Below are positions 28,764-39,600 of a stretch of 64,000 nt of DNA, piece by piece (the first letter of the stretch is position 1; every line of letters starts with the position of its first letter). The translations under genes were made by a program, and so were the position numbers. The DNA is from Flavobacterium sp. (GTDB lineage Bacteria > Bacteroidota > Bacteroidia > Flavobacteriales > Flavobacteriaceae), in NCBI GenBank assembly GCA_014379405.1, contig JACMLU010000010.1, positions 186,001 to 250,000 of the forward strand, in the 5' to 3' direction. The notes under the pieces are model-generated. The model made no database searches. It was given only the letters and a program-made list of their open reading frames with translations, and was not told the DNA's origin.

Positions 28764-30239
28764 TTATTCCAAAGCTTTCAATAAACCTTCTGGAGCTTTG
28801 TTAAGATACATTTGGTTTTGCATACTATTTATGGATTTTGAATCTTTAAAATTTTCAAATTGAAGTCCAGGTGTGCTTTGTTTCGTTTTTGCAGTTCCAG
28901 TGATTTTGCCAATAGCGAGATTCAACAAAGGTTCTGTCGAGCTGCCAAGAACATCAAGAGTACTTAAGGTTTCTTTCAATTTAAAAGTAGGTTCTAATCC
29001 ACTTTGATAATCGCCAAAACCTACCGAGTTGACTATTTTCAAAACAAGTGGCTGCATCGCATAACGGTGGTTTGGGTTTCTATTTTCTTTTCCGAATGTT
29101 GGCGAATCATACAAAGTTACTGAACCCACATTTTTACCAGTAGTTACATCTCCAATTTGAACAACAGCAATGTGTGGTTTCAATCCGTTAATCACCAATT
29201 CGCTCGCTGAAGCTGAACTTGCAGAAGTTAAAATATAAACTTTGGTCATACCAACACTTTTAATGGATGCAGTTCCCATTTTGTCGGTAAATAAATTTTT
29301 CAATGATTCGGGATCGTTGGCAGCAAAATAGGATTCAATTTTGGCATTCCATTGTTGTTTTGCGAACACCTGTCCGGTAAATTGTCCAGTAATCATACTT
29401 GCTAGTCTTGTTGCAGTTTGAATAGAGCCACCACCATTGTAACGTAAATCAAGAACCAAATCAGTGATTCCTTGTGATTTAAATACTCCAAAAGCATCGT
29501 TAAGTTGGGTGTCGTAATTGGCATAAAAACCATTATACATCAAGTAACCAATTTTATGGGAGCCAGCAACAATTACTTTGTTTACCAAAATAGGATTTTC
29601 GTCTAAAACGGTTTTTGTCAAAGCAACAGATTTTCCGTTTGGAGTGAATGCTCCACCGTTTATGTCGGCCATATTTAGAGTATAGTCGTTATTTGAACCG
29701 AGCAATAATGCTTGGTAATTGCTTAGAGTAAGTTGGGTTCCATTTACACCATAAAAAACATCGCCACGTTTGATGTTTTTTGTAGCTGCATCCGAATTGG
29801 GGATAATATAGCGCACCCAACCAATTAGTTCTGATGAATTTTGTGATTTGTAGCTTAAGCCAAATTCCACACCGTTATTGTTGGTCGTTCCTTGAAGTTG
29901 TCCTTCTAATTCTAAATAATCATCTACAATCCAGCTGAATCTATCCACGGCTTCAGTAGCAGGATATAGACTTTCGGGCTTGTATAATAAGCTTTCGAAC
30001 AAGTTTTCTGGTTTTGGATATCCAGTTAAAAAATTATTCAGTTTGGCTTGTGTTTCGAATTTATTATCAGATAAATTAGGAACATCGGCTTGCCATAAAT
30101 AGTAAAGATTCAGTCCTTTCCAAATAAAGTCGTTTACTTCTAGATTTACGGGTGCGGCAACATCGTCATTGTCCTGGCAACTTTGTAATCCAAGTGCAAC
30201 TAAAAAGAATATGATTATGAGTTTGAATTTTGTTGTCAT
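28764..30239 (-). CDS. S41 family (C-terminal processing) peptidase lipoprotein
   Basis: 491 aa; lipobox LGLQSCQDN; PDZ-like region; DLRYNGGGSIQTATRLASMI, TSASSASASELVINGLKPH. Confidence 0.88.
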   Translation of the reverse strand: MTTKFKLIIIFFLVALGLQSCQDNDDVAAPVNLEVNDFIWKGLNLYYLWQADVPNLSDNKFETQAKLNNFLTGYPKPENLFESLLYKPESLYPATEAVDRFSWIVDDYLELEGQLQGTTNNNGVEFGLSYKSQNSSELIGWVRYIIPNSDAATKNIKRGDVFYGVNGTQLTLSNYQALLLGSNNDYTLNMADINGGAFTPNGKSVALTKTVLDENPILVNKVIVAGSHKIGYLMYNGFYANYDTQLNDAFGVFKSQGITDLVLDLRYNGGGSIQTATRLASMITGQFTGQVFAKQQWNAKIESYFAANDPESLKNLFTDKMGTASIKSVGMTKVYILTSASSASASELVINGLKPHIAVVQIGDVTTGKNVGSVTLYDSPTFGKENRNPNHRYAMQPLVLKIVNSVGFGDYQSGLEPTFKLKETLSTLDVLGSSTEPLLNLAIGKITGTAKTKQSTPGLQFENFKDSKSINSMQNQMYLNKAPEGLLKALE

Positions 30240-30416
30240 ATTTGGGGTTTTAATATAAGTAACGTAAAAATATTAACTTTAGTTTTATTTTATGGTCTTT
30301 GTAACAAAAAATAAGTTAGATTCGTTATAGTTTTAGACTGTTTAATAAACGTCTAAATGCGCCAGGATAATTATGTGAAATTTATAGCTTTTACTAAAAC
30401 AAAATCTTTTTGGGAA

Positions 30417-30725
30417 ATGGAAGTAGAAAATGGTACTCAAGAAAAAGCATTAAAATCTAAAACGTTGAATTTGGGATGGGTTTCCATTGGCACTTTGGTC
30501 ATTGTTTTGTCGGGAATTGGGGCGTATGGCTATTTTAATTATCGTGATGTTGACCAAATGCAAAACCTTGGAACTTATGATGATCCCGAAGTTGCTTTCA
30601 GGGAAACACAAAAAGCATTGTCAATTTTGTCAACTCATTTAAAAATTGGCATAGAAAGTGTACAGTATGTTCAAGAATACGACAATTCAAAAAATTTAAT
30701 TTTTAAAAAACAAAAATCAAAATGA
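30417..30725 (+). CDS. Hypothetical single-TM protein
   Basis: Small ORF upstream of DUF4252 gene; TM LGWVSIGTLVIVLSGIGAYGYF; start 30357 or 30417. Confidence 0.55.
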   Translation: MEVENGTQEKALKSKTLNLGWVSIGTLVIVLSGIGAYGYFNYRDVDQMQNLGTYDDPEVAFRETQKALSILSTHLKIGIESVQYVQEYDNSKNLIFKKQKSK

Positions 30726-31252
30726 GAAAATTTATATTGACAGTAATATTGTTATTTGTTTCCAATGTGTTTTTTGCGCAGTCTGGCTTTGAAAAATATG
30801 ATGGACAAGAAGGAGTAACTTCTATAATCGTCAACAAGAAAATGTTCCAAATGATGGGGAGTGTCAAGGTTGATGCCAATGATAAGGAAACTCAACAGTA
30901 TTTGAGCCTGATGAAAAAATTGGATAACCTGAAAGTATTTACAACCTCTAGCACAAAGATTGCCGCCGATATGAAATTGTCTGCCGATAAATATATGAAA
31001 ACATCTGGTTTGGAAGAATTGATGCGTGTAAACGATAGCGGAAAAAATGTGAAAATATGGGTAAAATCAGGATCTACAGATACTCAAGTCAAGGAGCTTT
31101 TGATGTTTATCGAAGATGGGAGCAAGAAAGATGAAACGGTATTGATGTCGTTGACCGGAGATTTTGCTTTAAGTGAAATCGCTATCCTGACTGATAAAAT
31201 GAAGATTCCCGGCGGAGAAGATTTGAAGAAAGCCACAAAAGGGAAGAAATAA
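30722..31252 (+). CDS. DUF4252 domain-containing secreted protein
   Basis: 176 aa; signal peptide; MKKLDNLKVFTTSS.. LEELMRVNDSGKNVKIW. Confidence 0.8.
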   Translation: MRKFILTVILLFVSNVFFAQSGFEKYDGQEGVTSIIVNKKMFQMMGSVKVDANDKETQQYLSLMKKLDNLKVFTTSSTKIAADMKLSADKYMKTSGLEELMRVNDSGKNVKIWVKSGSTDTQVKELLMFIEDGSKKDETVLMSLTGDFALSEIAILTDKMKIPGGEDLKKATKGKK

Positions 31253-31270
31253 TGAAATTACTTTTTGTAG

Positions 31271-31307
31271 AAAAAAAATACCTCAATGTGAATTGAGGTA
31301 TTTTTTT
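31271..31307 (+). terminator. Terminator after DUF4252 gene
   Basis: AAATACCTCAATgtgAATTGAGGTATTTTTTT. Confidence 0.8.
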
Positions 31308-31329
31308 GGTTTAAAGGTTGTTTTTTGGT

Positions 31330-31674
31330 TTAAATTCTGCCATTCAGCAATTTGTTGTATAAATCAATGCTTTTTGTTGAAATTTGTGTCAAATTGTATT
31401 TTTTGAAAAGCATATCAAAGTATAGTTTTGATTTTTGAAAATCTTTGTCCTTGTAATAATAATTTCCCAAGTATTCCAGCATTTCAATAGATTCATATCC
31501 TTTTTGAATAACTCTTTCGTATGTGGCGTGCACATCGATCTTAGCATATTTTTTCTTGTTGATTGAATCGTAAAAAACGGTTTGGGAAAAAACATCAGAT
31601 ACGCCAAATAATAAAAATAAAAGGATAAAGAATCCTGATAATTTAAAATTTGATTTAGCTGCCTTTTTTCTCAT
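31330..31674 (-). CDS. Hypothetical secreted small protein (TPR-like)
   Basis: 114 aa with hydrophobic N-terminus; YLGNYYYKDKDFQKSKLYFDMLFKKY resembles one TPR. Confidence 0.5.
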   Translation of the reverse strand: MRKKAAKSNFKLSGFFILLFLLFGVSDVFSQTVFYDSINKKKYAKIDVHATYERVIQKGYESIEMLEYLGNYYYKDKDFQKSKLYFDMLFKKYNLTQISTKSIDLYNKLLNGRI

Positions 31675-31928
31675 ATTTATACTACTTAATTAATAGTGGG
31701 TAGCTAATTTACATTTTTTAAATTAATATGCAAATTATACTGTATATTTTTTACGGATAATTCATTTATTTTTAGATTGTTCTTGAATATTGTAAGTGTT
31801 TTTTTTCTTAATTTGGTTTGTCTATTTTCATTGCTTAAGAGCAGAACTTTTATGATTGATTCAAATTTTCGTACTCGATTCAGTAAATGGAGCATTAGTA
31901 ATACGCTCATTGAAGTCTCATTTAATAA

Positions 31929-31960
31929 AAAGGACTTGAGTATAAAACTTAAGTCCTTGA
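31929..31960. terminator. Terminator-like hairpin downstream of the GH-A gene pair
   Basis: AAGGACTTgagtataaaacttAAGTCCTTGATTTTT. Confidence 0.6.
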
Positions 31961-31998
31961 TTTTTATGATTATAAAAATATTTTAAAAATCACAAATT

Positions 31999-33372
31999 CT
32001 AGAGTTTAGACTCATCTGGAGCTTTCTCGTTAATGAAATGTTGGTTGGTATAAACTGTTCTGTATATTTCATTATTTTTAAAAACATAGGTATGTGTTGC
32101 CAATGCTTCGATTGCACCTGTATAAACTATAGTACTGCTGGCATCTATATTTAATTGGACATTTCCATTTGCAGTTGTTGCGGTTTTATTTAGATGCAAG
32201 GTAAATGTAGCTGGTGTATTTGCTCTGTTCATAACCATCACACTTATTGTATTTCCATCTACTGAACCAAAAGTAATTATATCAACTAATGATGATTTTC
32301 CATCTGCATAAATACCTTTAAAGTTTTTGGCAATCATTTGCATGTGGCGATAACTTGGTCTAGGGGTTTTATTTAGTCCATCAATAAAACTAAAATCAGA
32401 ACCAGTCCTGCTTCCACTATTCTCATACATACTCCAAGTTGTGGCATAAGTAGCTCCATATTTCATACATAAATCTAACACTCCCGCAAACATTTGTCCG
32501 TTTTTCCAGGAATGAACACGAGATCCATCTTTAGCATTAAATTCTCCAATAGCCCATCCTAAGGCATCATCTCCGGTACGCCCCAACTGAATATTTACGG
32601 CATCAATTTTTGTTTTACATTTAATAATTGATCCTTTAAAATCTTCAATACCTGCATACGCCAAATCAATATTTCCGTCTTGTGGATACCTGTGCCAAGA
32701 CAATCCATCACAATAATAATAATTTTTGCCAGTGACTTTTCCAGCAATATTATTTTTACCTCCAAACAAATCGTTCATAGCATCTTCCATATAGTAACAT
32801 TCGTCTGGGCCATATATTTTTATAGTAGGATCTACCGCTTTCATAGCCGCCGCAAGTGGTTTAAAATAAGCTTCTACTAATGCACCCATAGTTGAAGTGG
32901 CTGGCTGGTTTAATTTTAACCAAGGCTCATTTCCAATATTCCAATATTTAATTGCTTTACCACTTGCTAAATCAACGTTAAAATATTTAACATAATCTGC
33001 GACCGCAGCTGTCGTTGCAAATTGAGATACTTGTAAAATTGGTTCGGCACCCATTGCTTGAATTCTTTTAACCCAGTCTAATAACTCTGCCTTGGTAGGC
33101 ATATTGTCATTATAACCATTCCCTCCTATACGTAGTGACCCAAGACCGCATGCAGCAGTTATAGTCCAAATTTGATCTGTTGGATTTTTATACCATACAT
33201 TGTTTCCTACCAGCATTGGACTTATTTTGGTTCCTACCACTGTAGTAGGTGGAACTACTGGTGGCGGAACAACAGCTGGTGGATTATTTCCACTACCATT
33301 TGCGGAATCTTTGCTACAAGAAAAGTTTAGCAAAATAATGAACGCTCCAAAAAAGATACTTTTTTTAATCAT
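31999..33372 (-). CDS. Clan GH-A-like glycoside hydrolase lipoprotein, copy A
   Basis: 457 aa; lipobox NFSCSKD, Pro-rich linker; TIM-barrel motifs WNIGNEPW (acid/base) and WAIGEFNA (candidate nucleophile). Confidence 0.7.
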   Translation of the reverse strand: MIKKSIFFGAFIILLNFSCSKDSANGSGNNPPAVVPPPVVPPTTVVGTKISPMLVGNNVWYKNPTDQIWTITAACGLGSLRIGGNGYNDNMPTKAELLDWVKRIQAMGAEPILQVSQFATTAAVADYVKYFNVDLASGKAIKYWNIGNEPWLKLNQPATSTMGALVEAYFKPLAAAMKAVDPTIKIYGPDECYYMEDAMNDLFGGKNNIAGKVTGKNYYYCDGLSWHRYPQDGNIDLAYAGIEDFKGSIIKCKTKIDAVNIQLGRTGDDALGWAIGEFNAKDGSRVHSWKNGQMFAGVLDLCMKYGATYATTWSMYENSGSRTGSDFSFIDGLNKTPRPSYRHMQMIAKNFKGIYADGKSSLVDIITFGSVDGNTISVMVMNRANTPATFTLHLNKTATTANGNVQLNIDASSTIVYTGAIEALATHTYVFKNNEIYRTVYTNQHFINEKAPDESKL

Positions 33373-33527
33373 TTTTTAATTTTTTAATATTAATACTAAT
33401 TTTTATTGTTGCTATTTGAGGATATAAAAAGCCCTCTTTTTAAAAAATTGCACTCAATTTTTCGGGAATTTAAAAGGATATCATTCCAAAGGTTTTTCTG
33501 GATTGAATGTGATTTGGTATTAATAAA

Positions 33528-34886
33528 TTAAAGTTTAGATTCATCTGGTGCTTTTTCATTAATGAAATGTTGGTTGGTGTATACTGTCCTTAATATTTCA
33601 TTGTTTTTAAAAACATAGATATAGGTGGCCAATGCTTCAATATTGCCCTTATAAACTATCGCACTATTTGCATCTATATTCAATGTTGCATTAGTTTGGT
33701 CAGCTACTTCGGTTTTGTTTAGATGCAATGTGAAAGAAGCGGGTTTGTTTGCCCTATTCATAATCATTACACTTATTTTGTTTCCATCTACTGAACCGAA
33801 AGTGATTATGTCTGATAATGAGGACTTTCCTTCTGCATAAATGCCTTTAAAGTTTTTAGCAATCATTTGCATATGGCGATAACTTGGTCTAGGAGTCATA
33901 TTTGCTCCATCAATAGAACTAAAATCAGTCCCTTTTCTGTTGCCATTATTTTCAAACATACTCCATGTTGTGGCATAAGTTGCGCCATATTTCATGCATA
34001 AATCCAACACTCCTCCAAACATTTGCCCGTTTTGCCATGTGTGAACTTGTGGTCCACCTTTTGCATTGTATTCTCCAATTCCCCATCCAAGAGCATTGTC
34101 ACCTGAACGGTTGTGCTTAGCATTAACAAAATCAACTTTGGCTTTGCATTTTATAATGGATTTTTTAAAATCCTCAATTCCTTCGTAGGCAAGATTTATA
34201 TTGGTGTCTTGAGGATAACGGTGCCAAGATATACCATCGCAATAATAATAGTCTTTGCCAGGAATTTTTCCAGAAATATCATTTTTACCGCCAAACAAAT
34301 CGTTCATTGCCTCATCCATAAAATAACATTCGTCAGGGCCATATATTTTAATAGTTGGGTCAACTAGTTTCATCGCAGCCGAACAAGGTTTGAAATAAGC
34401 TTCGACCATTGCTCCAACAGTTGAAAGAGCTGGTTTACCGTTTTGCAACCAAGGTTCGTTACCAATATTCCAATATTTAATTGCTTTACCGCTCGCTAAA
34501 TCCACATTGAAATACTTCACTAAATCCGCGGCTGCAGTAGCAGGAGAATATTGTGAAACTTGCATAATAGGCTCAGCGCCCATAGCTTGAATGCGTTTAA
34601 CCCAGTCTAATAATTCTGCTTTAGAAGGCATTTTTTTATCAAAAGAGTGACCGCCAATGCGAATGGAAGTTACGCCAGATTGAGCGGTTAAATCCCATAT
34701 TTGATTCGTTGGATTTATGAACCAAACATTGTTTCCTACCAGAAGGGGGCTTATTTGAGTTCCTGAAACTGCATTTGTATGTGCTTTGTAAGTAGCACTT
34801 TCTTTTATAAATACGGTTGATTTGTTGGAACATGAAGTGTTTAGCGCGAATGCCAGCACTCCATAAAATAGATATTTATTAATCAT
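33528..34886 (-). CDS. Clan GH-A-like glycoside hydrolase lipoprotein, copy B (paralogue of copy A)
   Basis: 452 aa; collinear with copy A; WNIGNEPW and WGIGEYNA; identical 20-residue C-terminal tail. Confidence 0.7.
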   Translation of the reverse strand: MINKYLFYGVLAFALNTSCSNKSTVFIKESATYKAHTNAVSGTQISPLLVGNNVWFINPTNQIWDLTAQSGVTSIRIGGHSFDKKMPSKAELLDWVKRIQAMGAEPIMQVSQYSPATAAADLVKYFNVDLASGKAIKYWNIGNEPWLQNGKPALSTVGAMVEAYFKPCSAAMKLVDPTIKIYGPDECYFMDEAMNDLFGGKNDISGKIPGKDYYYCDGISWHRYPQDTNINLAYEGIEDFKKSIIKCKAKVDFVNAKHNRSGDNALGWGIGEYNAKGGPQVHTWQNGQMFGGVLDLCMKYGATYATTWSMFENNGNRKGTDFSSIDGANMTPRPSYRHMQMIAKNFKGIYAEGKSSLSDIITFGSVDGNKISVMIMNRANKPASFTLHLNKTEVADQTNATLNIDANSAIVYKGNIEALATYIYVFKNNEILRTVYTNQHFINEKAPDESKL

Positions 34887-35062
34887 AGTCGATTATTTCA
34901 TATAAATAGTGATTAAAAACAAGGAATTAGATGAGTAAAAGGTGACATCACAAATAGTTTGAATGAAACTATTCATGTGCTTTGTTGGAAAAAAAAGAGA
35001 TAAAAGAGGTCAGAAAAAATCTAACCTCAATTACCTCAATCAACTTACTAACCAAAAATATT

Positions 35063-36655
35063 TTAATAACCTGCGTTGAAGCCAGGAGGATTTCCCATCA
35101 AATTAATTTGACTTTGAGGAATTGGCATATTTACCATATGTGGTTTCATATCTAAATGCACTTGTCCTGCTTCAGTTCCAGAAGTACTTGAACGGAAATA
35201 TAAATTTTGTCTTTCAACCAATAGCCCCAATCTTTTCAACAAGAACCATCTGTTGTGTTCGAAACAAAGTTCTCTTGCAGACTCATCAAGATATGTGTTT
35301 AAAGTCCAAGTAGTAATATCGTTAACACTTGCAATATTTGCAGTAGTTCCAGTATAACCTCTTCTTCTTACTTTATTAAGATATGCAAGCGCCTTAACAT
35401 CATTTCCAAGATAATGTTGTGCCTCAGATGCCAATAACAAAGTTTCAGCAAAACGATAATACACAATATCTTTGTAGCTGTCGTTTGTACCAATCAATTT
35501 TTCTAAATCATGGTATTTTTTCAAACTCCAGTGGAATCTTCTTGCATTATCCTCAGGTTTAGTGATAGGCAGTCCGAATCTAGGATGTTTAGGATTATTT
35601 ACGGCATACTCTAAATAATTATCTGGATAAAAATAGGTTTTGAATCTTAAATCTTTAGCTTGATCGTAAAGTGATTTCAAATAATTATTTGGGAAAAACC
35701 ATCCCAATGACTGCCCACCAAAATTCACATCATTGATTACTTCAAATTGACTACCCACTGCACCTGATTGTTTTTCATAAAGTCTTTGCGTAAAAACTCC
35801 TGTTAACCAAGAACCTCCACCACCTGCAAGTTCATTGCTAGCTCCTAACAAGAAGTCTTTCTGATAGCTAAAAAGTGATTCAATGTGATTACCATTTTGT
35901 CCAAAAACATCCACAAGAGGAACTAGATTATGTGTACCTTCAGTAATAATTGCTTCAAACTGAGCTGCAGCACCTACATAATCTTTTTGCCACATCGCTG
36001 CTTTACCACGTATGTGTCTTGCCACACCTTGTCCATAACGACCAGGCAGTACTTTATAATCCAAATTAGCAACAGCATAATCAAGATCGTCGTTGATTAA
36101 TTTCCATACATCAGCATCATTTGCAGCTTTATATTCTACAGGATCATTAAGGTTTTCTGGAGTTGTTGGAATAGTATCGATTAATATAGTATTGTACTGT
36201 TCTTTTAAATCCAAATAAACTTCACCTCTAATTACTCTTGCCTGAGCCACCAATTTTTTCTTGGCAGTGGCATCCATATTAATAGATCTTGCTGCAGAAA
36301 TAATAGCCGAACATCTATCGATAATTCTATACCCATTAGTCCATTTTGAACCCGTAAAATTGGCAGGTGTATGAACTGTACTATAAGGCGTGTTCCAGGT
36401 TCTATGTAATCCTAAATCGGTACATGCCATAAAGAACACATTGGCCCATAAATCAGCATTATCGCCTGCAGGCAAATTGTATTGTCTCATGCGGTTGTAA
36501 AGTGCATTGACACCAACTTCTAGTCCAGCTGGAGAGCTGTATATGTAATCTGTTGAAATCCTATCTTTCACGGGTTCCGCTAGGTAATCTTCACAAGAAG
36601 AAAACGCAACAGGAAAGATGAGAGCCAAAACAAATAAAAAATTTCTATTTTTCAT
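35063..36655 (-). CDS. susD: RagB/SusD family nutrient-uptake outer membrane lipoprotein
   Basis: 530 aa; SSCEDYLAEPV lipobox, SusD-like TPR helices, directly downstream of SusC. Confidence 0.93.
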   Translation of the reverse strand: MKNRNFLFVLALIFPVAFSSCEDYLAEPVKDRISTDYIYSSPAGLEVGVNALYNRMRQYNLPAGDNADLWANVFFMACTDLGLHRTWNTPYSTVHTPANFTGSKWTNGYRIIDRCSAIISAARSINMDATAKKKLVAQARVIRGEVYLDLKEQYNTILIDTIPTTPENLNDPVEYKAANDADVWKLINDDLDYAVANLDYKVLPGRYGQGVARHIRGKAAMWQKDYVGAAAQFEAIITEGTHNLVPLVDVFGQNGNHIESLFSYQKDFLLGASNELAGGGGSWLTGVFTQRLYEKQSGAVGSQFEVINDVNFGGQSLGWFFPNNYLKSLYDQAKDLRFKTYFYPDNYLEYAVNNPKHPRFGLPITKPEDNARRFHWSLKKYHDLEKLIGTNDSYKDIVYYRFAETLLLASEAQHYLGNDVKALAYLNKVRRRGYTGTTANIASVNDITTWTLNTYLDESARELCFEHNRWFLLKRLGLLVERQNLYFRSSTSGTEAGQVHLDMKPHMVNMPIPQSQINLMGNPPGFNAGY

Positions 36656-36699
36656 AATCTTGTTATTTTATTAATTGATTAAACGTTTTAAACTAAGTA

Positions 36700-39600
36700 T
36701 TAAAAACCAACTTGTAATCCAAAAACGTAAGAAACGGGTTCAGGATAATCGGAAGCATTTTTTTCTGGGCTATACGATTGAAAATCTGTAATTGTAATTA
36801 AGTTGCTTCCTGTTACATACATTCTAAAGTTACCTAGTCCTAATTTTTTAATTAAATCTGCTGGCAGGGTGTATCCTAAAGATATATTTTGCAATCTGAT
36901 ATAAGAAGCGTCTTGCAATCCTATGGTATTAAAGTTTGGGGGGTCATTTCCTACTCTTGGTCTTGGCCAGTTTCCTGTTGGGTTTTCTGGCGTCCAGTAA
37001 TCTTGTTTCAATCCATTTTTAATCCCACGTAAAGAACCTCCTTCGTTAAAACCGTATAAATAAGGATTGTCTTTAGTTATACCTTGAACGGTGTAAACAT
37101 CAGCTGAGAAATCAAAATTTTTGTATTCCATGCTTAATGAAACGGTTCCGTACCATTCAGGATATTTTGATGAGATAATTCTATCCGCATCTTCTGGCTT
37201 AGCACCATTGGCAGGGTTAGCGTCATATAGTTTGATGTCCCCAGGAAGTAAACCAGTACCTGCATCTGCAGGAATAGTTTCTCCTATTTGATAAATGCCA
37301 ATGCCCTTCCATTGCCAGTACACATCGATAGGTTGTCCTATAAACCACCTGTTGGCAACTTCATCATCCTGTATACCGTCACCATTTTTATCACCGTAAA
37401 GAGATACAATTTTATTTTTATTTTTGGTAAAACTTGCTCCTAAATTTAATTTGAAATCTTTGTTTCTAATTATTTCAGAATTTAAAGTAACCTCAATACC
37501 TTGATTGTTAACCTCACCTATGTTTTGATATTGTTCAGAAAAACCAGTTGTTTCATTGATTTTTGCTTTAACAATCATATCGGTTGTTTTAGTGTCATAC
37601 ACCTCTACAGTTCCGCTAAGTCTGTTTTTGAACAATCCAAAATCAACAGCAAGATTTAATTGCGTAGACGTTTCCCATCTTAAATCTGGAGTAGATAAAA
37701 CACCACCAGGAATATAACCCGATACTTTAACTCCATTGATAATATAATCTCTCTGATCTGCAGTAGCCTGACTCAAGTAAGGGTCTTGAGGTCTGTTTCC
37801 TACTTGACCATAACTGGCTCTTAGTTTCAAGTTGTTAACAACTGGTACATATTCTTTCATAAATCCTTCCTTGTGAACATTCCAAGCCGCATTTGCAGCA
37901 GGGAAAAATCCCCATTTATTTTCTATACCAAATCTTGAACAACCATCGGCTCTTCCTGATAGTGTGAAATAATATTTATTATCATAATCGTATTCTAACT
38001 TTGCAACACCAGACATTAAAGTTTCTTCTGTTGCATCAATGATAGGTGTATTCAAAAAAGCAGCCTCTAAACCATAAATTCCAAGAATATCATTAGGTAT
38101 TCTACTGGCATTATTTTGAAATCTAGTATAGGATGAAGAAACCATTTCTTGAACAGCAACAATACCAAAGTGGTTTTTTTTAGCAACTGCGAAGTTGTAA
38201 TTGAATATATTACTCAAAGTATATTCAACATTGTCCTTAAATTCTATTTCACCAGAACCTTGACCAGCATTGGCTACACCAGAAACTGATTTACTACTGT
38301 TAAAAGATAATCTTTTATAATTCCAAGATCTTCTGTTGGTATTCAATTTATAGGTAAATCCTTTTGCAAGATTAACATCTATATATAAATTGATGTTGTC
38401 ATTTCTATTTAGCGAAACTTTATTTGTCTCATAAAGATCAATCAACGGGTTTGGTGTTTCTTGAATTCCTCCTGGGTTTAGACGAAATGAGCCGTCTTCA
38501 TTATATATTTGACCTAGTGGTGATGTAGTGATTGAATTAATCAAAATACCATTATCATCTTTGTTTGGATCATGTGATTCATCAAACTGAATAGAAGTAT
38601 TCAACCCTATTTTTAACCAATTATTAATTTTTTGATCTACATTGACTCTCAAGGACACTTTTTCAAAATCAGAGTTAGGTATCATTCCTTTGACATCGAT
38701 ATAGTTAAGACTGGTATAAATACTTGAGTTTTCGGTTGCAGAAGATACTGTTACACTATGGTTGTTGGTAAGACCTGTTTTTATCATGTATTTTTCCCAA
38801 TCAATATACTCGCCTGTTTGAACAGATGGCAATTCTAAACTAGAAAAAACTACATTGTCAGGTTGGTAAACTCCATTATTACTTGTTCTGGCAGCTTCTC
38901 TTTTTAATTGTGCAAATTCGTCCCCACTGTATGTGTCAAAATTTCTATTCATAGTTTGAATCCCAGAGAAACCGCTGTAGGAAACTTTTGCTTTTCCTAT
39001 TTTCCCTTTTTTGGTAGTAATCAAAATTACTCCATTTGATGCTCTTGCTCCATAAATAGACTGGGCAGCTGCATCTTTTAAAATTTCTAGGGAAGCAATA
39101 TCATTAGCATTTACATCATTGATACTCCCTATAACAACACCATCTGCAATTATAATAGGGTCATCATTACCGCTTAAGGTTCTATCTCCTCTAATTCTAA
39201 TAGTGGAAGAAGTTCCTGGTCCGCCACTGTTTGTTGTAACTTGAACCCCGGCTGCTTTTCCTCTTAGCATTTCACCTACATCTGAAGTAGCGACTTTCAA
39301 CATATCCTTAGGTTTCACTGAAGCTACGGAACTGATTACGTCACTTTTCTTTTTTGAGGTGTAACCTACAACTACTACTTCTTCCAATGATTGAGATGTA
39401 GCTTGAAGCACTATGTTTAGGTTTTTTTTACTTCCTACTTGAACTGTAGCATCATCCATTCCTATAAAGGAAACAATTAAAGTGTTGTTTGGTGTAGCCT
39501 GAATACTAAACTTACCGTCAAAATCCGTTTGCACTCCTTTAGTGCTTCCTTTGATGATGACATTCGCACCCGGTAAAGGTAATCCTGCATCATCAACCAC

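Noticed and set aside
31704-31986. Small ORFs on both strands in an AT-rich spacer (68 aa minus, 69 aa plus)
   Set aside because: No ribosome-binding context, domain or hydrophobic signal; typical of AT-rich spacer
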